This document shows positions 33,444 to 40,876 of a stretch of DNA of 40,876 bases, one piece after another. Under the pieces are notes generated by a model. The model searched no databases. It was not told the DNA's origin and saw only the letters and a program-made list of their open reading frames with translations. This stretch comes from an uncultured Acetatifactor sp. GTDB lineage: Bacteria; Bacillota; Clostridia; Lachnospirales; Lachnospiraceae. How positions within the stretch are numbered: the stretch's first letter is position 1; every line of letters begins with the position of its first letter. The translations under genes and the position numbers were made by a program. Where the stretch lies: positions 1 to 40,876 of the forward strand of contig CAJUFO010000038.1 of assembly GCA_910585615.1 (NCBI GenBank). Reading direction: 5' to 3'.

Positions 33444-34238
33444 ATGTCGGAGACGAGTAGGAACGAATATAGTATTGTCAAGCCATACGATAGAAAGCAG
33501 GAGCAGCTTTCTATTGTCAAGTATTATGACAGGATGCGGGAGTTGGGGTGCTTCAGCCTGCAGGATGTTGCGGATATGGTAGGGGAGCGGTCGGCGGTAG
33601 CTTATCTGGTGAACGATTACCAGCGCAGGGGTTATATCGACAGGATACACCGCAATCTGTATACAGTGATGGATACGGAAAAGGAGGAGCCAGCGCTGAC
33701 AAGGTACCAGATTGGAAGCAGAATGTTCCCGGATGCCTATGTGTGCCTTCGCAGCGCTTTCGAGGTATGGGGATATGCTCCGGAGAGGGGGAATGAAGTC
33801 TCCGTGGCAACGGGGACGCGGTTCACGGATTTCCGGTATAACAGGGTTTTCTATCGGAGAGTGCATCCGAAGGCCGGAGCCAGCAAAGAATGGGTGGCTG
33901 GGGCTTTGGTGACCAGCCTGGAGCAGACGGTGGTGGACAGCCTGCACAGCTTCGAGGGGAGCAGGGGGCTGGAGGATGTGGTGGAGTGCATCGCCCGGCT
34001 GCCGCAGTTAGACGCGGACAAGCTGCTTCAGTGCCTGGAGAGGTATGGGAATGGGTATCTGTACCAGAAGTGTGGGTATGTTCTGGAGCAGATGCAGGAG
34101 TATGTGAAGCTGCCGGAGACGTTTTACAGGGAGTGCCGGGCGCATTGTGCCAGTACGGTGCGGTATATGGTGAAGGGGGCGGAGGGGTTGGTTTATCACA
34201 GGGAGTGGGGGATTTATGCGCCTGTATCAATCATATAA
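33444..34238 (+). CDS. AbiEi-like antitoxin family / winged-helix regulator, no toxin partner
   Basis: A 264-residue protein resembling AbiEi antitoxins of type IV toxin-antitoxin systems: an N-terminal winged helix (FSLQDVADMVGERSAVAYLV, then YIDRIHRNLYTVM) and a larger C-terminal domain with the typical VCLRSAFEVWGY and SLEQTVVDSL stretches. AbiEi represses its own operon and counters the nucleotidyltransferase toxin AbiEii, but no AbiEii follows; the next gene, 13 bp on, is a glycosyltransferase. It may instead regulate the polysaccharide operon. The ATG at 33444 is my choice; the frame is open back to 33297 without a clear site, and an ATG at 33534 is possible. The first residues hold a 13-residue near-duplication (SIVKPYDR / SIVKYYDR). 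Confidence 0.75.
   Translation: MSETSRNEYSIVKPYDRKQEQLSIVKYYDRMRELGCFSLQDVADMVGERSAVAYLVNDYQRRGYIDRIHRNLYTVMDTEKEEPALTRYQIGSRMFPDAYVCLRSAFEVWGYAPERGNEVSVATGTRFTDFRYNRVFYRRVHPKAGASKEWVAGALVTSLEQTVVDSLHSFEGSRGLEDVVECIARLPQLDADKLLQCLERYGNGYLYQKCGYVLEQMQEYVKLPETFYRECRAHCASTVRYMVKGAEGLVYHREWGIYAPVSII
33470..33547 (+). repeat. 39 bp near-tandem duplication with hairpin at the AbiEi N-terminus
   Basis: TATTGTCAAG occurs at 33473-33482 and again at 33512-33521, 39 bp (13 codons) apart, giving SIVK twice. ATAGAAAGC (33490-33498) pairs with GCTTTCTAT (33506-33514). The 13-mer TTCTATTGTCAAG at 33509-33521 is also found at 22055-22067 in the hairpin before the permease gene. Confidence 0.65.
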
Positions 34239-34251
34239 TATGAGGTGAGAA

Positions 34252-35067
34252 ATGCAATATAGTGTTTTGATGTCAGTATATAACAAGGAAAAAGCGTCAT
34301 GGTTAAAAGAGAGCATAGAAAGCATGTTGAACCAGACTGTTAAGCCATCAGAATTAGTGGTTATAAAGGATGGTAGGCTGACTGACGAATTAGATGAAGT
34401 AATAGATGGACTTCAAATGAAAAACCAAGATGTTTTTTCGGTCTATCCATTAAGCCAGAATGTAGGATTAGGTCCTGCTTTGGCATATGGCATCAAAAAA
34501 TGTAAATGTGAATTAATCGTTAGAATGGATTCGGATGATATTTCTGACAGAAAACGTTGTGAGAAACTTATCAAAAAATATCAAGAGGATACATCAATAG
34601 ATATTGTAGGGTCTTGGGAAAGTGAATTTGAAGGAAGAATTGATAATATATGTGCTATACATAGAGTGCCTGAAACTAGTCAGGAAATATATGAGTATAT
34701 GAAACGTCGATGTGCCATCTTACATCCGACAGTGATGTTTAAAAAAAGTGCAGTACTCGCTGCTGGAAATTACCGTAATATAAAATTATATGAAGACTAT
34801 GACCTATTTATGAGAATGGTGGTTGAGTGTCAAATGAAAGCGTATAACATTCAAGAGTCATTGTACCACATTCGTATAAATGATGAATTTTATAAGAGGC
34901 GAGGTGGGTTAGCATATATGAATACTGTAATAAAGTTTAAAGCAAAGCAATATTCAAAAGGATATATGAGCTTAACAGATTTTATAATTAGTGCAGGTGG
35001 ACAAGCCATAGTTTGTTTAATGCCCAATACATTAAGAAAAGCATTTTATATGAAATTTTTGAGATAG
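34252..35067 (+). CDS. GT2 family glycosyltransferase
   Basis: A 271-residue cytoplasmic or membrane-associated glycosyltransferase of the GT-A fold. It opens YSVLMSVYNKEKASWLKESI, the usual nucleotide-sugar-binding start, and has the metal-binding DxD as RMDSDDISD near residue 93. The acceptor-side LYEDYDLFMRM follows near residue 181. It would add one sugar to the repeat unit of a surface polysaccharide; donor and acceptor cannot be read. AGGTGAG precedes the ATG. Base composition turns abruptly AT-rich at this gene compared with everything upstream, and stays so to the end of the window. Confidence 0.92.
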   Translation: MQYSVLMSVYNKEKASWLKESIESMLNQTVKPSELVVIKDGRLTDELDEVIDGLQMKNQDVFSVYPLSQNVGLGPALAYGIKKCKCELIVRMDSDDISDRKRCEKLIKKYQEDTSIDIVGSWESEFEGRIDNICAIHRVPETSQEIYEYMKRRCAILHPTVMFKKSAVLAAGNYRNIKLYEDYDLFMRMVVECQMKAYNIQESLYHIRINDEFYKRRGGLAYMNTVIKFKAKQYSKGYMSLTDFIISAGGQAIVCLMPNTLRKAFYMKFLR

Positions 35068-35129
35068 TAAAGCATAGATATGCAAAAAACATGAAAATAA
35101 ATTGCCATAGACGATAATGAGAGATTCAT

Positions 35130-36227
35130 ATGATTAAAATAATATATACTATAAATTTTTTGACAAATGGTGGCCCGACGCGTGTATTAGAAAATTTGAT
35201 AAAGAATTTAGATAAAAACTATTATGAAATAATTGTCATTACTTTAATAAATGAAAATGAAATGGAAGTTGTAGAAAAAATCCGCAGTCAGGGTGTAAGG
35301 ATTGTAGAATTGAATTATAAAAAGAAATTAATAGACATTTTAGCTGATAGGAATCAAATTATAGGTCAGATTAACGGCTATCATCCAGATGTGATTCATA
35401 CTCATGGAATCGTATCTACAATGATTGTCAGCAGCAAAAAATTGAAATGCAGAAAAATATCTACAATACATAACAGTATTTTTGAAGATTATAAGTACAC
35501 TTATGGTAGATATAAAGGTATTCTATTTGCATATATCCACATTGCGCTGCTAAAGAGATTTTATAAAGTTATTTGTTGTTCAAAAACTTCTTATGAAGTC
35601 ATCAGAAAATATCTTTCTCAGGCAACATACATAAGAAATGGAATTGATATAGAAGACAGAAAAGAAAGTAACAATATAAGAGGAGATATCAGAAAACAAC
35701 TTGGAATTGATAAAAACGCTACAATATATATATATGCTGGGAAACTTTGTGTTCGGAAAAGAGTAAGTCAGCTTGTGAATATGTTTGATGGTAACATGGC
35801 GGATGACGAGTATTTATTAATAGCAGGAGATGGGCAGATAAGAGAAAGCCTTGAACACAGTGTGAGGGATAGTCATATTATCTTTCTCGGTTTTAAATCA
35901 AACATAGCGAATTATTTTAGGGCATCAGATGTCTATGTATCATATTCCTTTTCAGAAGGATTTTCTGTCGCTATTATAGAGGCTTTAGAATGTGGATTGC
36001 TGTTATTGCTATCTGATATCCCATCACATAAAGAGTGCTTTGAAATGGATTCCAATTATTATATAGGAGAAATTTTTGAGGAGACTGATTTTGTTTCAAA
36101 AAAGAGGACTATAAAAAATAGAGTGGGAGACATAGATAACAAAAGGGCCAGCAAAGAATTCAAAGAACGCTATTTATCATCTCATGTTATGACAGACCAA
36201 TACTTGAAATATTATGAGGTTAAATAG
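35130..36227 (+). CDS. GT4 family glycosyltransferase
   Basis: A 365-residue retaining glycosyltransferase of the GT-B fold. The N-terminal domain has FLTNGGPTRVLENLIKNL and VIHTHGI; the C-terminal domain begins around IYIYAGKLCVRKRV and carries the E-x7-E donor site in EGFSVAIIEALECG. It follows the first GT2 gene after 62 bp and precedes the polymerase by 2 bp. Lys- and Ile-rich, AT-rich coding matches its neighbours. It likely builds the polysaccharide repeat unit. Confidence 0.92.
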   Translation: MIKIIYTINFLTNGGPTRVLENLIKNLDKNYYEIIVITLINENEMEVVEKIRSQGVRIVELNYKKKLIDILADRNQIIGQINGYHPDVIHTHGIVSTMIVSSKKLKCRKISTIHNSIFEDYKYTYGRYKGILFAYIHIALLKRFYKVICCSKTSYEVIRKYLSQATYIRNGIDIEDRKESNNIRGDIRKQLGIDKNATIYIYAGKLCVRKRVSQLVNMFDGNMADDEYLLIAGDGQIRESLEHSVRDSHIIFLGFKSNIANYFRASDVYVSYSFSEGFSVAIIEALECGLLLLLSDIPSHKECFEMDSNYYIGEIFEETDFVSKKRTIKNRVGDIDNKRASKEFKERYLSSHVMTDQYLKYYEVK

Positions 36228-36229
36228 GA

Positions 36230-37321
36230 ATGACGTATTATATAATAGGATATGCCATAACAATTTTTTTTTGTATAGCAAGTCAGAAGGTCAAGAGAAG
36301 TATATATAAAACAGTTTTTCGGATTTTGTCGGGCCTACCATTTATGCTGATAGCAGGATTGCGGGGAGCATCGGTGGGTATCGATACTAATTTGAATTAT
36401 ATTCCGATGTATAATATTGCGGTAAATTATGGGGCAAATATTGATTTCTTTGAATTTTATTCAGTAAAATACACATTTGGATTTACGGCAATTATTTATG
36501 TACTTTCTAGGTTTTTTTGGCAGCCTTCATTTCTCTTTTTATTTTGTTCTATTATAATTATTGGTTTTACGTTTTATACAATTTACAGCGAATCCCAGAT
36601 TCCATGGCTGGGTATAACTGTGTTTTTCTTGTCAGGTGATTTCGTGTTAACAATGAATGGGATGAGAGGCTATATTGCTATAGCTTTGATATTGTATTCC
36701 CTTCGATTTGTAAAAAGCAGACAATTGATAAAATTTATGTTTTTTGTTTTTTTAGCAGGAAGCATACATGGTGCCACGCTTATGTTCGTAGTGTTATATC
36801 CTATATATAACATAAGGGTGAAAAAGATACATGTTATGGCAGGGTTTCTGGCAATGCCATTTTTGATGCTATTTGGAAGTCACGCATTGTCTATTATATT
36901 GAAAAATACATCATTTATCAATTATTTCGACGCTTCCAGTGTAGAAATAAATCCTTTGTATACAATGTTAGCTATTAATACGCTTATATTTGGATTTTTT
37001 TATCTAAATTACAAGTACTATAGGGATGATATGGAATACAATTTATATTTAAAATTGCAGTTACTTTCTGTAACAGTCTGTTCTTTTTCATTTGTATTGA
37101 CGCATGCATTTAGGCTGGAACAGTTAGTTGACTATTTTCAAATTATTTCAATACCATATAACTTATCTCTATTTTGGAATATAAAAACCAAAGCTGTAGC
37201 AAATAAAAGATGTGTTCTTTTGATGATTGTTGCTATATTTAGTTTATACTTTATAAAAGTTTTTATTTTGGCAGATGATAATCAGGTCAGGGATTATCTT
37301 ACGATTTTCGCAGGTAGGTAA
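36230..37321 (+). CDS. EpsG-family polysaccharide polymerase (Wzy-like)
   Basis: A 363-residue membrane protein with about ten predicted helices. It carries the EpsG signature region near its N-terminus: LPFMLIAGLRGASVGIDTNL, followed by a large loop with IDFFEFYSVKYTFGF. EpsG/Wzy proteins are thought to link lipid-bound repeat units into long chains on the outer face of the membrane. MNGMRGYIAIALILYS in the middle is also typical. It is 2 bp after the GT4 gene and 4 bp before the next glycosyltransferase, so translation is tightly coupled. Confidence 0.9.
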   Translation: MTYYIIGYAITIFFCIASQKVKRSIYKTVFRILSGLPFMLIAGLRGASVGIDTNLNYIPMYNIAVNYGANIDFFEFYSVKYTFGFTAIIYVLSRFFWQPSFLFLFCSIIIIGFTFYTIYSESQIPWLGITVFFLSGDFVLTMNGMRGYIAIALILYSLRFVKSRQLIKFMFFVFLAGSIHGATLMFVVLYPIYNIRVKKIHVMAGFLAMPFLMLFGSHALSIILKNTSFINYFDASSVEINPLYTMLAINTLIFGFFYLNYKYYRDDMEYNLYLKLQLLSVTVCSFSFVLTHAFRLEQLVDYFQIISIPYNLSLFWNIKTKAVANKRCVLLMIVAIFSLYFIKVFILADDNQVRDYLTIFAGR

Positions 37322-37325
37322 TAAG

Positions 37326-38294
37326 ATGGAGATTTCTATTATAGTACCAATATATAATGCTGAGAAATATTTAAGGAATTGCTTAAGAGCCATAAGTAAT
37401 CAAACTTATAAAGATATTGAGGTATTACTGATTAACGATGGTTCGACAGATACTTCAGAGTCTATTTGCATGGAATATGTCCTGAAAGATTCCAGGTTTC
37501 AGTATTTTAAGATTAGCAATCACGGAGTTTCTTATGCTAGAAATTATGGTATACAAAAAGCGAAAGGCGATTACCTTTGTTTTGTGGATTCTGATGATAT
37601 TATAGACAAAGAATTTTGTGAAGTGCTTCTTACGAACTTGATAATGTATAAATGTGACTTATCAGTATGCAATTATGTAGAGACAACAAAGCCTATGCCA
37701 CTAAAAAAGAATTCAGTTTTTATAGATGTAAAATATGAGGATAAGATTTTCTGGCTTATAAATAAATATGAAGGCTTTTTGTGTAACAAAATGTATAAGA
37801 AAGCGATTATAAGGGCTTATGGTTTGAAAATAGATGAAGAATTATCTATGTGTGAGGATTTGGTTTTTAATCTGGCATATTTAAAATATATAAAGGGGAT
37901 AGTTTATACAAATGATGTATTATACGAGTACTTAATACATCAGGGTAATGCGAGTCGATCTATGACAGATAAATGGTTCACTATATTATCTGCTGTTTCC
38001 AAAGTTAATGCAGATATCTGGCACTATAAAAATAGCGATTTAAACGCAGTCGCATGGTTCATTATTAATTCATGTTTTGAGGCAAAAACAAGATGTAGGA
38101 TATTGGATAAAGATTTTAGCTTGTTGTTAAATAAATATGATATAGATTTTTATGAGATAAAGAGAAGGTATAAAAACAGGATTTTGATGGACAAAAAATT
38201 TAACATAAAAAATAAACTAAAACTCATATTATTTGATTCTTTTCCCCATATTGCAGAGAAGATAAAAATGAAAAAGATTGTAAAGGGCATATAA
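37326..38294 (+). CDS. GT2 family glycosyltransferase
   Basis: A 322-residue GT-A glycosyltransferase starting MEISIIVPIYNAEKYL. The ATG at 37326 has AGGTAGG (37312-37318) upstream; the frame is open from 37275 but that part overlaps the polymerase gene. The donor site is LINDGSTDTS and the metal site FVDSDDIID; the acceptor region ELSMCEDLVFNLAYL is also clear. The C-terminal third is Lys-rich and lacks membrane helices. It resembles the next gene in order of motifs, but the two are not close copies. Confidence 0.92.
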   Translation: MEISIIVPIYNAEKYLRNCLRAISNQTYKDIEVLLINDGSTDTSESICMEYVLKDSRFQYFKISNHGVSYARNYGIQKAKGDYLCFVDSDDIIDKEFCEVLLTNLIMYKCDLSVCNYVETTKPMPLKKNSVFIDVKYEDKIFWLINKYEGFLCNKMYKKAIIRAYGLKIDEELSMCEDLVFNLAYLKYIKGIVYTNDVLYEYLIHQGNASRSMTDKWFTILSAVSKVNADIWHYKNSDLNAVAWFIINSCFEAKTRCRILDKDFSLLLNKYDIDFYEIKRRYKNRILMDKKFNIKNKLKLILFDSFPHIAEKIKMKKIVKGI

Positions 38295-38295
38295 G

Positions 38296-39279
38296 ATGGA
38301 TACAAGAGTAAGGTTATCGATTATAATTCCAATGTACAATGCGGAAAAATATATTGCAAAATGCCTCGATTCTATTTTTGCAGAAATAGATAAGACTGAT
38401 GATATTGAAGTCATATTAATCGATGATGGATCTTCGGATAGAAGTATTGAAAGTTGTAAGGATTTTTTGGTATATAATATACAGATTCTGAAAAACATTC
38501 ATAAAGGTGTTTCAGCTGCTAGAAATTTAGGGATAGCCCAGGCAACAGGTAAATGGATTATGTTCGTAGACGCAGATGATTGGCTGGCTCAGGGATGGAG
38601 TTCTGTATTATCAGCATATTATGCAGACAGCGCAGATATCGTTTTTTTTAATAAAGATATTGTAGAGAAAATGGATAAAAATGATTTGATGTTTAATTTA
38701 TTAGGTATTGAAACAAAGCTTAAGTTTTTAGCTGGTCCTTTTTCGAAACTGTATAGAAAAAGTACGCTTACTGAAGGAAGTTGTTATTTTAATCAATCCG
38801 TTATAAATGGTGAGGACATGCTATTTAATGCGCAATTCTTAATAAATTGTCGTTCGATTAGACTGTCTTCAGAAAGTATATATTGCTATCGCATACATAC
38901 AGGTTCTTCGACCAAGAGGTTTGATGAAAATATTATTACTTCTGATTATACATTTCATGAGCTACTAAAAAAGATTTTAGAGAAAGCAAATCTATCTACT
39001 AGAGAAAAGAAGAAAATTCAAGAATTTTGTGTAAGAAACTCTATTTTTATTTTGACACAAAAATATGCCTATGTAAATTCGTATCGAGAAATAAGAGAAT
39101 ATTTTCGAATATTTAAACAAGAGCCTTATTGTAAAATATCTGTGAAAAGAATTAAATCGAAGAAGGATATCATTATTTTCCTTGTGAAGTTACGAATGTA
39201 TATGCTAGCGTTTCTTATATGCCGAATACAAAAGGAATATAAGTTTTATCATGACAAAGAATATATTGTTAGAATATAA
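38296..39279 (+). CDS. GT2 family glycosyltransferase
   Basis: A 327-residue GT-A glycosyltransferase with LSIIIPMYNAEKYIAKCLDS at the start, LIDDGSSDRS, then FVDADDWLAQGW as the metal site and NGEDMLFNAQFL for the acceptor side. It starts 1 bp after the previous stop, so the ribosome probably re-initiates. It is the third GT2 enzyme of the cluster, implying a repeat unit of at least four or five sugars together with the GT4 enzyme and a primer transferase that is not in view. Confidence 0.92.
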   Translation: MDTRVRLSIIIPMYNAEKYIAKCLDSIFAEIDKTDDIEVILIDDGSSDRSIESCKDFLVYNIQILKNIHKGVSAARNLGIAQATGKWIMFVDADDWLAQGWSSVLSAYYADSADIVFFNKDIVEKMDKNDLMFNLLGIETKLKFLAGPFSKLYRKSTLTEGSCYFNQSVINGEDMLFNAQFLINCRSIRLSSESIYCYRIHTGSSTKRFDENIITSDYTFHELLKKILEKANLSTREKKKIQEFCVRNSIFILTQKYAYVNSYREIREYFRIFKQEPYCKISVKRIKSKKDIIIFLVKLRMYMLAFLICRIQKEYKFYHDKEYIVRI

Positions 39280-39291
39280 AGAGGAGATAGC

Positions 39292-40443
39292 ATGCCAAAG
39301 ACAGGAATCATTACATTTCATCGCTCATATAATTGTGGTTCTATGCTGGAATCATATGCCATTCAACGATATTTGAGCAAAATAGGGATAGAAAATGAGA
39401 TAATTGATTTTTCAAATATAGGACAGAGAAAACTATATGCCATATTTTTTGAATGTAATTCTATCAAAAATATAATAAAAAACATTTTACTGATTCCACA
39501 TAAAAGAAGGATTGACCGAAACAATGCTAAATATGAAGAGTTTAAAGAAAAATATATGACATTGTCAGAAGAAGAGTATTATGATATAAAGCAGTTAAGT
39601 GACACCGGATATGACATCATTATAGCTGGTAGTGACCAGATATGGAATATAACAATTCAAGATGGAGATGAGGCATATTTTTTGCCGTGGGTACATAGAG
39701 CCAAAAAAGTGGCATATGCGCCTAGTTTTGGAGCAAAAAATATCTTAGTATGGGCTGAAAAACCGGAAAAATATAAAACATGGCTTGATGACTTTGCCGC
39801 ATTATCTATTCGGGAAAAAAACGGTGCAAAGTGGATGTGGGAACTCACGGGAAAGAGTGCAGAAATTTTACCGGATCCAACACTATTGCTGGATGAAGAA
39901 GAGTATGACAAATTATTGGATATGCATATTTACAGTCACACAAATTATATCTTCTTTTATTGTCCTTCTTTTCAAAACGATATTTGTAAAATGGTAAAGA
40001 AAATATCGGATAAATATAATATGAAGGTGATTGTATGGAGCACAAAGTCGTATTATACAAGGGCAGTTTATCGATATGGTTTTAAGCTTCCCGTGTATGA
40101 GAGTCCTTCGGTATATCTTTCTTTAATAAAAGGTGCAGAATTAGTAATTACCACTTCTTATCATGGAGCAATCTTTTCTACAATATTTAGAAAAAAAATT
40201 TATGTTATCAAAAATGGCGGTATGTATGGGGATGATGACCGGGTGAAAACACTTCTTGAAAGTATAAGAATGTCTGAGCGTTTGATATCCTGTGAGTATC
40301 GGGATGACTATGACTATTTACAGACAGTGAACTATGAGATTTATGAACAGGAATTAGAAAGATTGCGGAAAAAAGCTTATGACTATTTGGTGAAAAATGT
40401 AAAGACGAATCAAAATATTGTGGATAATGGTATTCTTGTATAG
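39292..40443 (+). CDS. polysaccharide pyruvyl transferase family protein
   Basis: A 383-residue protein of the CsaB/WcaK group, which puts ketal-linked pyruvate on sugars using phosphoenolpyruvate and so adds negative charge to the polymer. The family start GIITFHRSYNCGSMLESYAI is evident. IIAGSDQIWN near residue 111 and ELVITTSYHGAIFSTIFRK near residue 283 are the two main conserved blocks. AGAGGAGA lies just before the ATG. The pyruvate-modified product would be an acidic capsule or exopolysaccharide. Similar proteins sit in many Clostridia capsule loci. Confidence 0.92.
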   Translation: MPKTGIITFHRSYNCGSMLESYAIQRYLSKIGIENEIIDFSNIGQRKLYAIFFECNSIKNIIKNILLIPHKRRIDRNNAKYEEFKEKYMTLSEEEYYDIKQLSDTGYDIIIAGSDQIWNITIQDGDEAYFLPWVHRAKKVAYAPSFGAKNILVWAEKPEKYKTWLDDFAALSIREKNGAKWMWELTGKSAEILPDPTLLLDEEEYDKLLDMHIYSHTNYIFFYCPSFQNDICKMVKKISDKYNMKVIVWSTKSYYTRAVYRYGFKLPVYESPSVYLSLIKGAELVITTSYHGAIFSTIFRKKIYVIKNGGMYGDDDRVKTLLESIRMSERLISCEYRDDYDYLQTVNYEIYEQELERLRKKAYDYLVKNVKTNQNIVDNGILV

Positions 40444-40483
40444 TCAACACTGGAAATATGACTTGGTTTTTGGAGATGGACAT

Positions 40484-40825
40484 ATGATTAATAAAAACTT
40501 TTTATATAGTGCTTTATATCAAGTGTTCATATATATAGTTCCATTGATTACAACACCTTATATTTCTAAGGTTCTTGGCCCTAATAATATTGGTATATAT
40601 TCATATTCGTATTCTATTGTATATTATTTCATGTTGATAACAATGCTCGGAATAAATAACTATGGGCCGAGGAATATTGCAAGACTTAGTAAGGACAGAA
40701 ATAAGATGTCAGAAGAGTTTTGCTCGATATATTACTTGCAATTAGCTGTTGGTATTTGCATGATTTTTGTATATAACTTTTTAGTCTTAATATTTTTTTC
40801 GACCAACAGGTTAATATTTATATAA
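40484..40825 (+). CDS. polysaccharide flippase (Wzx/RfbX type), truncated
   Basis: Only the first 113 residues of a flippase that normally has about 470. MINKNFLYSALYQVFIYIVP with TTPYISKVLGPNNIGIYSYS is the standard N-terminus, and the first three or so helices are present. The frame ends at TAA 40823-40825 after FFSTNRLIFI. None of the three frames after that stop continues a recognisable flippase. The ATG at 40484 follows GGAGATGG; the frame is open from 40418 inside the pyruvyl transferase gene. Loss could be due to a frameshift or to DNA inserted near 40800; the window ends 51 bp later, so the cause cannot be settled. The full function would be to flip lipid-linked repeat units. Confidence 0.8.
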   Translation: MINKNFLYSALYQVFIYIVPLITTPYISKVLGPNNIGIYSYSYSIVYYFMLITMLGINNYGPRNIARLSKDRNKMSEEFCSIYYLQLAVGICMIFVYNFLVLIFFSTNRLIFI

Positions 40826-40876
40826 AACTTTCCCAATCTGCTGTACTATAGAAATTGCTTTTTGAACCATTAAAAC

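Overview
The window reads as chromosome of a spore-forming, GC-rich member of the Clostridia, most likely a gut Lachnospiraceae. The grounds are sporulation genes (gpr, spoIIP), strong AGGAGG ribosome sites, sigma-A type promoters, Gram-positive lipoprotein solute-binding proteins, and a Clostridia-like rpsT / gpr / spoIIP neighbourhood. I see no rRNA, tRNA, CRISPR array or complete insertion sequence.

Layout. 0.1-4.8 kb: mnmA (tRNA 2-thiolation), a small unknown beta-rich protein, a YdjG-like zinc-ribbon membrane protein, a YdjH-like TPM-domain protein and a PHP-type histidinol phosphatase, closed by a clear terminator. 4.8-8.4 kb: a sugar module with a TIM-barrel isomerase/epimerase, a BadF/NAGK-type sugar kinase and two SIS-domain proteins. 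The kinase start is split by a ~100 bp MITE-like palindromic insertion; removing the insertion restores the missing N-terminus and nucleotide-binding motif. 8.4-11.2 kb: rpsT on the minus strand (TTG start) and gpr-spoIIP on the plus strand. 11.2-14.4 kb: a minus-strand 1030-residue polytopic glycosyltransferase that looks like two glycosyltransferases joined, the second a PMT/GT39 type. 14.4-19.5 kb: an ABC ATPase, an FtsX-type permease with a coiled coil of about 315 residues, and a PHP phosphoesterase.

19.6-30.2 kb is the most unusual block. It is a co-directional cluster of a lipoprotein with a propeller-like N-terminus plus a sugar-binding-protein domain, two MalF/MalG-like permeases, a MacA/HlyD-like adaptor with a long coiled coil, a MacB-like periplasmic-core protein lacking the rest of the permease, and a second, larger propeller-like binding lipoprotein. 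It has no ATPase of its own. An importer and half of a tripartite MacAB-like machine sit in one transcription unit, and I consider this the best candidate for an undescribed system. A minus-strand diguanylate cyclase and a plus-strand aminopeptidase C (pepC) follow.

From about 33 kb the character changes. A pair of inverted hairpin repeats and a lone AbiEi-like gene precede a visibly AT-rich polysaccharide cluster: three GT2 and one GT4 glycosyltransferases, an EpsG-like polymerase, a pyruvyl transferase, and a flippase cut short near the right edge. This looks like a horizontally acquired capsule/exopolysaccharide locus.

Short dispersed DNA elements are a theme of the window: the insertion in the kinase gene, an identical 25 bp repeat inside two unrelated genes in opposite coding senses, in-frame 18 bp and 66 bp tandem repeats, and the hairpin pair at 33 kb.
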